NCBI RefSeq assembly: GCF_001575205.1
Contig: NZ_LSRE01000009.1
Span: 62,001 to 126,000, forward strand
Origin: Tsukamurella pseudospumae
GTDB lineage: Bacteria; Actinomycetota; Actinomycetes; Mycobacteriales; Mycobacteriaceae
DNA: 64,000 bases
Direction of reading: 5' to 3'
Shown here: positions 46,708 to 55,711 of the stretch, piece after piece
Numbering within the stretch: position 1 is the first letter of the stretch
Layout: each line of letters opens with the position of its first letter
Notes under the pieces: generated by a model
What the model was told of the DNA's origin: nothing
What the model saw: the letters and a program-made list of their open reading frames with translations, nothing else
The model's database searches: none
Program-made: the position numbers and the translations under genes

Positions 46708-47376
46708 TCAGTCCTTCCGGGTCAGGGCGCGTCGGTCGTGCAGGGTGTGCTGGGGCGCGATGCCGCCGAGGGGGTTGGTCACCCCGACGATCACGGTGTA
46801 CTGCTCGGCGATCGCCCCCAGCCGCTGCACGGCGTCGGCGCGACCGGGGTTGTCGCGGACCTGCTCGAGGTCGCCGACGATGAGGATCGGGTGATTGCTG
46901 AGCAGGGCCAGGGTGATCCGCAGCAGGAACAGCTGCAGGTCCGTCAGCTCGACGATGCGGGTCCGCGGCCCGGGACGGTCGAGGTCGCCGAACACGCGGT
47001 CCATCTCCAGCCGCCCGGCGCTCAGCGGCACCATCGAGTACCAGGGCGCGAGCCAGCGCCGCTGTTCGGCCAGCACGGTCTCGACGGTGACCGACTCGTC
47101 CAGGTCGTCGATGCCCTCGAACGCCGCGACGGCGCACTTCTTGCGGATCGCGCCGGGGCTCCTCGCGCCCAGGGCGTCGACGGTGCCGTGCGTGGGCTTG
47201 AGGCGCCCGGCCAGCGTCAGGAGCAGTGCGTTCTGGTCCGGCCCGGCCGGCATCTGCACGGCGTGCAGGCCGCGGTCGAACTCCAGGTCGATGCCGCGGA
47301 ACAGTGGCCCGTGCTCCCCGTCGACACCGAGGTCCTGCGCCGTCAGCTGTACGTCGATCGGCTGTTCATCGTCCAT
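46708..47376 (-). CDS. Degenerate ABC-type ATPase-like protein
   Basis: A 222-residue protein with the overall strand/helix pattern of an ABC ATPase and a Walker B-like HPILIVGDLEQV, but the P-loop is PAGPDQNAL instead of GxxGxGK(S/T), and the LSGGQ signature is replaced by ELTDLQLFLLR. It probably cannot hydrolyse ATP in the usual way. Encoded directly before the YhgE/Pip permease, it may be a structural or regulatory subunit. ATG 47376 has GGAG about 10 nt upstream. Confidence 0.7.
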   Translation of the reverse strand: MDDEQPIDVQLTAQDLGVDGEHGPLFRGIDLEFDRGLHAVQMPAGPDQNALLLTLAGRLKPTHGTVDALGARSPGAIRKKCAVAAFEGIDDLDESVTVETVLAEQRRWLAPWYSMVPLSAGRLEMDRVFGDLDRPGPRTRIVELTDLQLFLLRITLALLSNHPILIVGDLEQVRDNPGRADAVQRLGAIAEQYTVIVGVTNPLGGIAPQHTLHDRRALTRKD

Positions 47377-47502
47377 GCGGGGCACTCCGGAGGTCGTCGG
47401 CGCAGGTCGGTAGTGATCCTACGGGCCGGGTCCGACGGTGCCGCACCTGACGACGGTGCGCGCCGGGGCGCGGGCGGCGCACCGTTGGACCCGGGAACGG
47501 GA

Positions 47503-47535
47503 GAGGGCGCCCCGACCGGTGGTCGGAGCGCCCTC
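47503..47535 (-). terminator. Terminator of fadE5
   Basis: GAGGGCGCCCCGACC and GGTCGGAGCGCCCTC form a 15-bp stem with one mismatch and a GGT loop, 28 bp after the fadE5 stop. Confidence 0.75.
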
Positions 47536-47562
47536 GAGGTGCTCGGTGTTACGGAGCGACGA

Positions 47563-49395
47563 TCAGAACGCGGCCTCGTCGAGGTCCATCGCCTGGTTGT
47601 CGACGGCCGCGACGACGTCCTTGACGGAGGTCAGCAGCGGCAGCATGTTGGCGGCGAAGAACTTCGCGACGCCGACCTTGCCCTCGTAGAAGGACTTGTC
47701 GGCACCGGAGGCGCCGCCGTCGATCGCGGCCTGCGCGATGACGGCCTGGTGCAGCAGGCGCCAGCCGATCATCAGGTCGCCGAAGGCCATCAGGAAGCGC
47801 ACGGAGCCGAGGCCCACCTTGTACAGCTCCGAGGGCTCCTGCTGCGAGGCGAGCGCGAAACCGGTGAGCGTGGCGGCCATGGCCTGCACGTCCTCGGCGG
47901 CGGTCTTGAGCAGGGCGACATCGGCGGCGAAGGCGCCACCGGCGTTGGCCTCGATGAACGCGGTGATCTGGCCGGCGAGGTGGCCGAGCGCGGCGCCGCG
48001 GTCACGGAGGATCTTGCGGAAGAAGAAGTCCTGCGCCTGGATGGCGGTGGTGCCCTCGTAGAGCGAGTCGATCTTCGAGTCGCGGACGTACTGCTCGATC
48101 GGGTAGTCCTGCAGGAAGCCGGAGCCGCCGAAGGTCTGCAGCGACTCGGTGCCGAGCAGCGTGAAGGCACGCTCGGAGCCGACGCCCTTGACGATCGGGA
48201 GCAGCAGGTCGTTGACCTTGAACGCCATCTCCTCGTCGGCGCCCGACACGGGGGTCGCGGTGCGGACGTCCTGGTGCGCGGCGGTGTACAGGTACACGGC
48301 GCGCAGGCCCTCGGCGTAGGCCTTCTGCGTGAGCAGCGAGCGGCGCACGTCCGGGTGGTGCGTGATGGTCACGCGCGGCGCGGTCTTGTCGGCCATCTGG
48401 GTCAGGTCGGCGCCCTGGACGCGCTGCTTGGCGTAGTCGAGCGCGTTGAGGTAGCCGGTCGAGAGGGTTCCGATGGCCTTGGTGCCGACCATCATGCGGG
48501 CGTGTTCGATGACCTTGAACATCTGCGCGATGCCCTTGATCTCCTCGCCCACGAGCCAGCCCTTGGCGGGCTTGCCGTGGCCACCGAAGGTGACCTCGCA
48601 GGTGGTGGAGGTCTTGATACCCATCTTGTGCTCGACGCCGGTGACGTAGACGCCGTTCTCCTCGCCGAGGTTGCCCTGCTCGTCGAAGTGGTGCTTCGGC
48701 ACGAAGTACAGGCCCAGGCCCTTGGTGCCCGGCGCGCCGCCCTCGGGGCGGGCGAGCACCAGGTGGAAGGTGGACTCGAACATGCCGTCCATGACCGCCG
48801 AGGTGATGAAGCGCTTCACGCCCTCGATGTGCCAGGAGCCGTCCTCCTGCTTGATGGCCTTGGTGCGGCCGGCGCCCACGTCCGAGCCGGCGTCCGGCTC
48901 GGTGAGCACCATGGTGGCGTTCCAGTTGCGCTCGGCGGCGATCTTCGCCCACTTCTTCTGCTCGTCGGTGCCCTCGTCGTGCAGGATCTGCGCGAAGCCG
49001 GGGCCGGCGGCGAACATGAAGACGGGCGGGTTGGCGCCGAGGAACATCTCGCCGATGCCCCAGTACAGCGAGCGGGGCACGTCGGTGCCACCCAGCTCGT
49101 CGTCGAGGCCGAGGTACGCCCAGCCACCGTCGGCGAACTGCGCCTGCGACTTCTTGAAGGCCTCGTTGATCTTCACCTCGTGGGTGGCCGGGTCGAAGAC
49201 CGGCGGGTTGCGGTCGGCCTCGGCGAAGGACTCGGCGATGGGGCCCTCGGCCTGACGGGCCGCCTCGCGCAGCATCTCCTTGGCGGTGTCCTCGTCGAGG
49301 TCGCCGTACGCACCGGAAGCCAGCACCTCGCCGACGCCGAGATCCTCGAAGAGGTTGAACTCGATGTCGCGGACGTTGCTCTTGTAATGGCCCAT
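47563..49395 (-). CDS. fadE5: Acyl-CoA dehydrogenase FadE5
   Basis: A 610-residue acyl-CoA dehydrogenase with the extended C-terminus of the FadE5 group (Rv0244c, 611 residues). FAD/substrate segments are [14 protein letters not shown] and FITSAVMDG; the catalytic Glu is in [13 protein letters not shown]; a C-terminal extra helical domain follows. It performs the first step of beta-oxidation over a broad chain range. Two tandem TTACC-N4-GGTAA sites lie just upstream of ATG 49395, so it likely belongs to the same TetR regulon as fadA2. Confidence 0.95.
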   Translation of the reverse strand: MGHYKSNVRDIEFNLFEDLGVGEVLASGAYGDLDEDTAKEMLREAARQAEGPIAESFAEADRNPPVFDPATHEVKINEAFKKSQAQFADGGWAYLGLDDELGGTDVPRSLYWGIGEMFLGANPPVFMFAAGPGFAQILHDEGTDEQKKWAKIAAERNWNATMVLTEPDAGSDVGAGRTKAIKQEDGSWHIEGVKRFITSAVMDGMFESTFHLVLARPEGGAPGTKGLGLYFVPKHHFDEQGNLGEENGVYVTGVEHKMGIKTSTTCEVTFGGHGKPAKGWLVGEEIKGIAQMFKVIEHARMMVGTKAIGTLSTGYLNALDYAKQRVQGADLTQMADKTAPRVTITHHPDVRRSLLTQKAYAEGLRAVYLYTAAHQDVRTATPVSGADEEMAFKVNDLLLPIVKGVGSERAFTLLGTESLQTFGGSGFLQDYPIEQYVRDSKIDSLYEGTTAIQAQDFFFRKILRDRGAALGHLAGQITAFIEANAGGAFAADVALLKTAAEDVQAMAATLTGFALASQQEPSELYKVGLGSVRFLMAFGDLMIGWRLLHQAVIAQAAIDGGASGADKSFYEGKVGVAKFFAANMLPLLTSVKDVVAAVDNQAMDLDEAAF

Positions 49396-49433
49396 GGGGC
49401 TGTTCCACCTTCTCAGATCAGGCTGTCGGACTG

Positions 49434-49447
49434 TTACCTGCCGGTAA
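49434..49447. promoter_or_regulatory. Operator TTACC-N4-GGTAA before fadE5 (site 1)
   Basis: TTACC TGCC GGTAA, perfect 5-bp half-sites. With site 2 one base later it forms a tandem array over the fadE5 promoter. Confidence 0.65.
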
Positions 49448-49448
49448 G

Positions 49449-49462
49449 TTACCGCTCGGTAA
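49449..49462. promoter_or_regulatory. Operator TTACC-N4-GGTAA before fadE5 (site 2)
   Basis: TTACC GCTC GGTAA, 15 bp from site 1 centre to centre. A TATCTATAGAATA stretch right after it is a likely promoter region. Confidence 0.65.
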
Positions 49463-49507
49463 TATCTATAGAATAACGCGCGCGCCGCGTGCGAACAAGT
49501 GCAAGCA

Positions 49508-50110
49508 CTACGCGGGCTCGATCGCGTCGGCCCGTCGTCGGCGCGCGCGAACGGCCAGGTCAGTGCCGGTGCCGTGGTACGGATCACTCTCCCGCCATTC
49601 CACGTGCTCCACCACCATGTCCTCGGGTAGTGCCTCGGAGACCTCTGCGGCGCCGAAGACGGGCAGGCCGGGGTGCGAATCCGCCTTCTCGTGCGCGAGC
49701 AGCAGGAGCAGTCCGCCGGGCGCGAGGGCCGCCGCGGCGCGGGCGATCGCCGCCGCCCGGTGCTCGGGGTCGGGATGCACGTACGCCCACACCACGAGGT
49801 CGTAGGGCCGGTCCGGGATCTCCTCGGCCGTGATGTCGAGCGGGGTCCAGTGCAGCCGGGCGCGGACGGTGCGCGGCGACCGGGCCGCCACGGTGGCCGC
49901 CTTGTCGAGGCCGACGCGCGAGTAGTCGATCGCCGTCACGTCCCAGGCGCGGGTCGCGAGCCACAGCGCGTGTCGCCCCTCGCCGGTGCCCACGTCGAGG
50001 GCGCGGCCGGGCGGCAGGATCGTGACCTGCTCGACGATCCACGGGTCCGGCGGGGCGCCCCAGACCAGTTCGCTGGAGCGGTAGCGATCATCCCAGTCGG
50101 TGGAGTTCAC
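49508..50110 (-). CDS. Class I SAM-dependent methyltransferase (TehB-like)
   Basis: A 200-residue methyltransferase: [13 protein letters not shown] opening, motif [24 protein letters not shown], and [10 protein letters not shown]. The opening is shared by thiol/tellurite-type methyltransferases; substrate unknown. GTG 50110 overlaps the stop of the endonuclease IV gene by 4 bp, so it is translationally coupled to it. Confidence 0.85.
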   Translation of the reverse strand: MNSTDWDDRYRSSELVWGAPPDPWIVEQVTILPPGRALDVGTGEGRHALWLATRAWDVTAIDYSRVGLDKAATVAARSPRTVRARLHWTPLDITAEEIPDRPYDLVVWAYVHPDPEHRAAAIARAAAALAPGGLLLLLAHEKADSHPGLPVFGAAEVSEALPEDMVVEHVEWRESDPYHGTGTDLAVRARRRRADAIEPA

Positions 50111-50877
50111 GCGAGCGCCTCCTTGAGGTAGGCGACGTCGTCGGCGAGACCGTCGGCGGGGGTCTCGAGGATGATCGGGGCGCCGGCGGCGCGGGCCACA
50201 TCGGCGAGCAGGTCGGGGTCGATGGTGCCGTCCTGCAGGTTGGCGTGGCGGTCCCGCGCGGAGTCGAACTCGTCGCGGGAGTTGTTGAGGTGCACCAGGT
50301 CGATGCGCCCCGTGATCGCCATGACCCGTTCGACGATGCCCAGCAGGTCCTCGCCGCCGGCCCACGCGTGGCAGGTGTCGAGGCAGAACCCCGCGCCCTG
50401 GTCGCCGACGGCGTCCCACAGCCGGTCGATGGCCTCGAGCTGGCGGGCGATCGCGCCCTCGCCGCCGGCGGTGTTCTCGATGAGGATGGGTACGCCGAAG
50501 CCGCCCTTCTCCGCCTGGCGCGTGAACAGCTTGCGCCAGTTCGCGATCCCCTCCTCGAGCGCCTCGCCCTCGCGGAGGTGACCGCCGTGCACGACGAGCC
50601 CGAACGCGCCGAGGTCCGCGGCCGCCTGCGCCTGCAGGGCGACGGCATTGCGGCTGGGCATGCGCAGCCGGTTGTTGAGGCTGGCGACGTTGATCCGGTA
50701 CGCGGAGTGCACCACGATCTCCAGCGGCGACGCCTTCAGCGCCTCCGTCTGCGGGTGCGGTTGCGGTTTGTCGAAGGACTGCGGATCCTGCACGAACATC
50801 TGGATCACGTCCACGCCGAGCTTCTCGGCCGTCTCGACGGGGTGGGTGTCACTGCGGACATGGGCACCGATTCGCAT
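50107..50877 (-). CDS. nfo: Deoxyribonuclease IV (AP endonuclease)
   Basis: A 256-residue AP endonuclease 2 family TIM barrel. Metal ligands are visible in VVHSAYRINVAS, VVHGGH, LIENTAGG, LDTCHAWAGG and VHLNNSRDEFDSARDRHAN. It incises DNA at abasic sites in base-excision repair. TACTCT on the minus strand (50884-50889) is 6 nt before the ATG: leaderless. Slightly shorter than E. coli Nfo, as usual in actinobacteria. Confidence 0.92.
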   Translation of the reverse strand: MRIGAHVRSDTHPVETAEKLGVDVIQMFVQDPQSFDKPQPHPQTEALKASPLEIVVHSAYRINVASLNNRLRMPSRNAVALQAQAAADLGAFGLVVHGGHLREGEALEEGIANWRKLFTRQAEKGGFGVPILIENTAGGEGAIARQLEAIDRLWDAVGDQGAGFCLDTCHAWAGGEDLLGIVERVMAITGRIDLVHLNNSRDEFDSARDRHANLQDGTIDPDLLADVARAAGAPIILETPADGLADDVAYLKEALA

Positions 50878-51197
50878 GCGTCCAGAGTAGTGCTTCGACG
50901 GTGCTGCTGTTCGGAGTGGGCGGTGTTGCTCCGCGAGGTGATGCGCCGCGCGCATACCTGTTGTATCCCCAGGTAGGAGCGATGTTTCGGGGGATGGGTA
51001 TGCACCCGGCGTATTGCCCTCCTCGCGCGGGCGCTGCGGGCGAATCGGGTGCGGATGCCTTCCCGCACCCGTTCTGCCCGGCGTCGCCGGCCGCCGTCGT
51101 ACCCGCCCGTGTGGAGGACCGCGGTCCTGTGGATGACGGGCCGGTTCGGGCGCCTTCGCGCGGCCACCGGGTCCGACGGTGCGCCTAGCGTGACGCC
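50878..51197. other. 320-bp divergent intergenic region
   Basis: Contains the nfo promoter, element H (50937-51019) and a TAGCGT box (51186-51191) for the DUF1023 gene. Nothing else is evident. Confidence 0.6.
50937..51019 (+). repeat. Paired-hairpin intergenic element, copy H (decayed)
   Basis: Hairpin ATGCG/CGCAT around CCGCG (50941-50955), flanked by GGTG and ACC; core CCCAGGTAGGAGCGATGTTTCGG, forward; second hairpin GGGTATGC ... GTATTGCCC is degenerate. The only copy between divergent genes. Confidence 0.65.
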
Positions 51198-52436
51198 ATG
51201 GTGGTCATCGGGGAGACGGCGTGGCGGGGGACGGCCGCCGATGCGTACGCGGGGTGGGCGGCGCGCGAGGGCGGGGCGCTTCGCGAGTTGGCGGTGGCGA
51301 TCGAGCTCGCCGAGCGCGAGATCCATGCGGGCGGAGGAGGACTCGCGGAGCGCCTCGCCGCGATCGATCTGCCCGCGGCGCCGGCGCTCGACGGTGCGGA
51401 CGCGGCCCGGTCACCGGAGTCGGAGGGTGGTGAGCGGTGGGGGCCGGGCCGGGCGGAGATCGACCAGGTGGCTCTCGGCGCACCGTCGTTGCCCGTTCCG
51501 CGACCGGGCCGCCCGAGGTCCGCCGCGCGGCGCGACGAGGAGAACCGGGCGCGGCTCGCAGCCGACCTGCGGGCCCTTCGCGGGAAGCGGCGGAGCCGCG
51601 CCGAACGGGCCGAGCTCGAGATGCTCGAGCGGCTGTCCGCGCGGCTCGCGGAGCTGGACCGGACGGGGCGGACCGTGCAGCTCTTCGACTACGACCCCAC
51701 GGCGTTCGGCGGGGACGGCATCGCGGTCGTCGCCATCGGCGACCTCGACACCGCGCAGAACGTGGGGGTCGTGGTGCCGGGGATGGGCACCACCGCGGCG
51801 TCGATCGGGGACGTGAGCGCGAACGCGGTGCATCTGTACGACGCGGCGGCCCGTGCGGACCCGGCCCGGTCGACGGCGACGGTGGCCTGGATCGGGTACG
51901 ACGCACCGTCGGGCAGGGCGAGCCCGTTCGAGGTGCGCAACCGGGCCGCTGCCAGGCAGGGCGCGTTCCGGCTGCAGGACGACCTGCGGGACATCGCGGC
52001 GCTGCGCGCGGTCGCGGACGCGCGGGTCGTGGTGTTCGGCCACAGCTACGGTTCCACGACGACTGCGCTCGCCGGGGCGGACGGGGCGCTCGCGGGCACC
52101 GTCGACGCGATGGTGCTGGTGGGCTCGCCGGGCGTCGGGTCGGTGGGATCCACGGCGGAACTGGGTGTGCCGGTGTTCGTGGCACGGCACCCGGACGATC
52201 CCGTGCCGCTCATCGGTCGCACCGACGGCGTATTGGGGTCCGTGCGCAGGCTGCTGGGGGTCGAGGTGGGGCTGGGAGCGGACCCGTCGGCGCCGTCCTT
52301 CGGCGCCACGCCGCTACCGGTCGACGGTGCGCGGGGGTTCGGCCTGGCGGCGCACTCCGGCTACTTCGCGGAGGGATCACGATCGCTCGACGCGTTCGCG
52401 GCGGTGTTGACAGGAGGGAGCGATCGTGCCCGGTGA
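51198..52436 (+). CDS. DUF1023 alpha/beta hydrolase
   Basis: A 412-residue protein. Residues 1-60 resemble the second half of a WXG-type helical hairpin (W9-R-G-T-A-A-D-A-Y); the rest is the DUF1023 hydrolase with nucleophile S283 in GHSYGS, upstream VVVPGMGTTAAS and a late acid/His near ARHPDDPVP and AAHSGYF. Such domains follow WXG-like helices in type VII-associated proteins of Mycobacteriales. TAGCGT is 6 nt before the ATG; an in-frame stop 12 nt upstream rules out extension. The next gene overlaps by 11 bp. Confidence 0.85.
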   Translation: MVVIGETAWRGTAADAYAGWAAREGGALRELAVAIELAEREIHAGGGGLAERLAAIDLPAAPALDGADAARSPESEGGERWGPGRAEIDQVALGAPSLPVPRPGRPRSAARRDEENRARLAADLRALRGKRRSRAERAELEMLERLSARLAELDRTGRTVQLFDYDPTAFGGDGIAVVAIGDLDTAQNVGVVVPGMGTTAASIGDVSANAVHLYDAAARADPARSTATVAWIGYDAPSGRASPFEVRNRAAARQGAFRLQDDLRDIAALRAVADARVVVFGHSYGSTTTALAGADGALAGTVDAMVLVGSPGVGSVGSTAELGVPVFVARHPDDPVPLIGRTDGVLGSVRRLLGVEVGLGADPSAPSFGATPLPVDGARGFGLAAHSGYFAEGSRSLDAFAAVLTGGSDRAR

Positions 52437-52770
52437 CATCGATCCAGACGCAGTGGATCTGGAGGCGCTGCGCCGGGCCGCGGCGCGCTGGGAGGAGGAG
52501 GCGGATCGGCTCCGCGCGGCGGCCCGCGCGTGGACCGCGCGGGCCGGGCCGCCGGGCGTCGCGGACTTCGCCGCGCGGGCGGGCGCGACGCTCGCGGCCC
52601 ACGCGGAGGTCGCGAGCGTCGCGGCGTCGCGGCTGCGCGACTACTGCGCCGCGGTGCGCTCGGCCGACGAGGAGGGCTCGCGCAGTGTGCGGTGCGCGAT
52701 CCAGGCCGCGACCAGCATGAGCCCCACGCCGATCGCGGACGTCACCGTGACGCCGGCGTCGAACGCATGA
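52426..52770 (+). CDS. Small helical protein, possible type VII-associated partner
   Basis: A 114-residue protein; residues 10-85 are two long amphipathic helices (LEALRRAAARWEEEADRLRAA, then AGATLAAHAEVASVAASRL) as in WXG100/EspC-like proteins, with no WXG. An AGGAGGG site (52412-52418) supports GTG 52426. Its last 130 bp are antisense to the 3' end of the MFS gene, and that tail is non-helical, so it may be an accident of read-through. Function with DUF1023 is inferred. Confidence 0.65.
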   Translation: MPGDIDPDAVDLEALRRAAARWEEEADRLRAAARAWTARAGPPGVADFAARAGATLAAHAEVASVAASRLRDYCAAVRSADEEGSRSVRCAIQAATSMSPTPIADVTVTPASNA

Positions 52771-54191
52771 CCGGCCGAGTCGATCAGCGCCGCAGCGGTA
52801 TCCGCGGGCAGCTGCGCGGCCGTGTGGTGCGCTCCGGCCAGTGTTTCGGCGGCGGTGTCCGCCTGCGCGCCGGTCACCCCCGCGGGGAGCACGAGATTGG
52901 CGGCGTACGCACCGGCGAGGATCGAGCCGAGCACCGCGGTGCCCAGTACGGAGCCCAGCTCGTACGCCGTCTCGGACACCGCCGACGCCGCGCCGGCCTT
53001 CTCCGCGGGGACCGACGAGACGATCATGTCGTTCGAGAGCGTCTCCGCGGCACCGATTCCCACGCCGAGCATCGCGAACGCGATGAGCACGGCGAGCGTC
53101 GACTCGGGCGAGGCGAACGCGGCGACCACGGCGTACGCCGCGGCGGAGGCGAGCATGCCCCAGACCACCACGGTCGACGGCGCGATCCATCGCACGGCGC
53201 GCACCACGTACAGCCCGGCGACCATCATGGTGATCAGGCCCGGGACCAGTGCCCAGCCGGCGTCCATCGGGCTCATCCCGACCACCAGCTGCAGGTGCTG
53301 GCTGACGAAGAACATGAAGCCGACCAGCGAGAACACGCTGAGCAGATTCACGGCGACGGCGCCGGAGAAGCGGCGGTTCGTGAACAGCCGGACGTCGAGC
53401 ATGGGGTCCGGACGGTGGAGCTGGCGGCGGATGAACAGCGCGGTCGCGACCACGCCCACGGCGAGCGGCAGGACGACCGACAGCACGTCGCCACCCTTGG
53501 CGAGGCTCTTGACGGCGTACACGATCGGGGTGAGCGCGAGCAGCGACAGTGCGATCGACACCGGGTCGATGCGGCCCGGGTTCGGGTCGCGCGACTCGGG
53601 CACGAAGATCGGGGCCAGCACGAGCAGCGGGATCAGCACCGGCACGGCCATGAGGAACACCGAGCCCCACCAGAAGTGCTCGAGGAGGAAGCCGCCCACG
53701 ATCGGGCCCAGCGCCGCGCCGGCGGCGAAGAAGGACGCCCACACCGCGATGGCCAGCCGCCGCTGCTGCGGATCGGCGAAGATGTTGCGCAGCAACGAGA
53801 GCGTCGACGGCATGAGCATGGCGCCGAAGAAGCCGAGGCCGGCGCGGGCGGCGATGAGTGCGACCGCGGTGGGGGAGTAGGCGGCCACCACCGACATCGC
53901 GGCGAACCCGGTCGCGCCGAGGAGCAGCAGCCGCCGGCGTCCGAACCGGTCACCGAGGCTGCCCATCGAGACCAGCAGGCCGGCCAGCACCAGCGGGTAG
54001 ACGTCGATGATCCACAACTGCTGGGCCGCGGTGGGGCCGAGCGTCGCGGCGATCGACGGTAGCGCGAAGCCGAGCACGGTGCCGTCGATGGAGACCAGCA
54101 GCACCGGCAGCATGAGGACCGCGAGCGCGCCCCAATCGCGCACCGTGGCGCGTGGGGGCGCGGGCGTGGCGGGGAAGACGACGGCGGTCAT
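52641..54191 (-). CDS. MFS multidrug exporter (DHA2, 14 helices)
   Basis: A 516-residue DHA2 family transporter with 14 predicted helices, the motif A-type loop GSLGDRFGRRRLLLLG and motif C-like LGPIVGGFLLEHF. It exports hydrophobic drugs using the proton gradient. It is divergent from a TetR gene (54293) with a dyad between them, the standard repressor-pump layout. Its stop lies inside the convergent small helical protein gene. Confidence 0.9.
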   Translation of the reverse strand: MTAVVFPATPAPPRATVRDWGALAVLMLPVLLVSIDGTVLGFALPSIAATLGPTAAQQLWIIDVYPLVLAGLLVSMGSLGDRFGRRRLLLLGATGFAAMSVVAAYSPTAVALIAARAGLGFFGAMLMPSTLSLLRNIFADPQQRRLAIAVWASFFAAGAALGPIVGGFLLEHFWWGSVFLMAVPVLIPLLVLAPIFVPESRDPNPGRIDPVSIALSLLALTPIVYAVKSLAKGGDVLSVVLPLAVGVVATALFIRRQLHRPDPMLDVRLFTNRRFSGAVAVNLLSVFSLVGFMFFVSQHLQLVVGMSPMDAGWALVPGLITMMVAGLYVVRAVRWIAPSTVVVWGMLASAAAYAVVAAFASPESTLAVLIAFAMLGVGIGAAETLSNDMIVSSVPAEKAGAASAVSETAYELGSVLGTAVLGSILAGAYAANLVLPAGVTGAQADTAAETLAGAHHTAAQLPADTAAALIDSAGHAFDAGVTVTSAIGVGLMLVAAWIAHRTLREPSSSAERTAAQ

Positions 54192-54233
54192 GGAGCACTT
54201 CCTGGGGATTCGGCGGGTCGATCCTCGTTACTG

Positions 54234-54249
54234 TACCAGCCGGACGGTA
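54234..54249. promoter_or_regulatory. TetR operator between MFS and TetR genes
   Basis: TACC-N8-GGTA (TACCAGCCGGACGGTA) centred 50 bp before the TetR start and 50 bp before the exporter start. Likely target of the divergent TetR protein. Confidence 0.6.
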
Positions 54250-54292
54250 TAGAAACGAGCGTCGTCGATCGTGCGGGACCTAGAATCGATGT

Positions 54293-54841
54293 GTGCCACC
54301 CCCACCGACCGCGCGCGCCAAGCTGCTGGAGTCCTTCGTCCGCATCCTGATCGAGCAGGGTGAGCGGGCCGCGACCCTCGAGGCCGTCGCCGCCGACGCC
54401 GGCGTGAGTAAGGGCGGGCTCCTGTACCACTTCGGATCCAAGGACGCCCTGGTCGAGGGGCTGGTGGCCCGGCTCGACCGGCTCGTCGCGGAGGACGTCG
54501 AGCTCATGGCCGCGGCCCCGGAGGGCGCGGTCGAGTACTACGTGCGCACGTCCGTCTTCGCCGACACCCCGCTCGACCGCGCGATCGTCGCGGTCTTCCG
54601 CCTCAGCCAGGGGGCGAACGCGCGCGCCCAGCAGGCGGCCCGCGGCATGCAGGATCAGTGGCTGCGCACGCTCCGCGAGCAGGTTCCGGACGAGGCGACC
54701 GCCCGCGCGGTGCTCCTCCTCGGTGACGGTCTCTACTACAACGCCGCCCTCACCGGTGGCCATGCGACGGTGACCGAGGCTCAGCTCGATGCGCTCGTCG
54801 AGCGGGTCCGGCTCATGGTCGCCGCTCACGCCGCTAATTGA
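54293..54841 (+). CDS. TetR-family regulator of the MFS exporter
   Basis: A 182-residue TetR protein: KLLESFVRILIEQGERAATLEAVAADAGVSKG is split as helix 1 (LLESFVRILIEQG) and HTH (LEAVAADAGVSKGGLLYHFG). TAGAAT (54281-54286) is 6 nt before GTG 54293, a clear leaderless promoter. Controls the divergent DHA2 pump by position. Confidence 0.88.
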   Translation: MPPPPTARAKLLESFVRILIEQGERAATLEAVAADAGVSKGGLLYHFGSKDALVEGLVARLDRLVAEDVELMAAAPEGAVEYYVRTSVFADTPLDRAIVAVFRLSQGANARAQQAARGMQDQWLRTLREQVPDEATARAVLLLGDGLYYNAALTGGHATVTEAQLDALVERVRLMVAAHAAN

Positions 54842-54895
54842 GTGATGTTCAGTAGAGTCTTTACCGCCGCCTGACCAGCGGGTAGGTTTGGGGTC

Positions 54896-55666
54896 ATGCC
54901 TTCCATCTTCATCTCCGGCGGTGCCTCGGGCATCGGCCGCGCCACGGCCCTGCGCTTCCTGTCAGAGGGGTGGACGGTGGGCGTCTACGACGTCAACGAG
55001 GTCGCCCTCGCCGACCTGAGGTCGGCGCATCCGGAGATCGTGACCGGCACGCTCGACGTCACCGACTACGACCAGTGGGAGGCCGCGCTCGCGGACTTCA
55101 CGCAGCACACCGGCGGCGGCCTGACGGTTCTCGACAACAACGCGGGCGTCCTGTTCAGTGGCGACCTCGACGAGATCACGCCGCAACAGATCAAGCTGCA
55201 GATCGACATCGACGCGCTCGGCGTCACCTACGGCGCGAAAGCCGCGCTCCCCTACCTGAAGGACCAGCCGGGTGCACACCTGGTGAACATCAGCTCCGCC
55301 TCGGCGATCTACGGCCAGCCGGGCATCGCGACCTACAGTGCCGCCAAATTCTACGTCGCCGGCTTCACTGAGGCGCTGGAGCTGGAGTGGGAGAAGCACG
55401 GCATCCGGGTCGTCGCGATCTGGCCGCTGTGGGCGAAGACGGCGCTCGCCGAGACCGACGCCAAGAGCACGCGGACCCTCGGCGTGAACATCACCCCGGA
55501 AGAGGTGGCCGAGCAGGTGTGGCACTCCGTGCACCCGTCGATCCGGGTGCCCTTCCTGCCGCGGGTCCACTATTCCGTCGGAACCTTGACCACACTGCTG
55601 TCCAATTCGAGTAAACTCGCACCGAGGTCGGTCGTGCGCCTGATCAACCAGATCACCAGTCAGTAG
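54896..55666 (+). CDS. Short-chain dehydrogenase/reductase
   Basis: A 256-residue classical SDR: cofactor loop SGGASGIGRA, DNNAG, NISSASAIYG with catalytic Ser, and YSAAK. D37 after the second strand (VYDVN) favours NAD(H). TAGGTT (54883-54888) is 7 nt before the ATG. It precedes an acyl-CoA ligase by 45 bp; lipid-alcohol or hydroxyacyl oxidation is possible but unproven. Confidence 0.9.
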   Translation: MPSIFISGGASGIGRATALRFLSEGWTVGVYDVNEVALADLRSAHPEIVTGTLDVTDYDQWEAALADFTQHTGGGLTVLDNNAGVLFSGDLDEITPQQIKLQIDIDALGVTYGAKAALPYLKDQPGAHLVNISSASAIYGQPGIATYSAAKFYVAGFTEALELEWEKHGIRVVAIWPLWAKTALAETDAKSTRTLGVNITPEEVAEQVWHSVHPSIRVPFLPRVHYSVGTLTTLLSNSSKLAPRSVVRLINQITSQ

Positions 55667-55711
55667 CACCCCCCGGCTGCATTCCCCATCCGAGAAGGAG
55701 TCTCCACCACC

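Noticed and set aside
52822-53880. 352-residue plus-strand frame inside the MFS gene
   Set aside because: Antisense shadow; Thr/Ser/Ala-rich with no domains, while the MFS frame has 14 helices.
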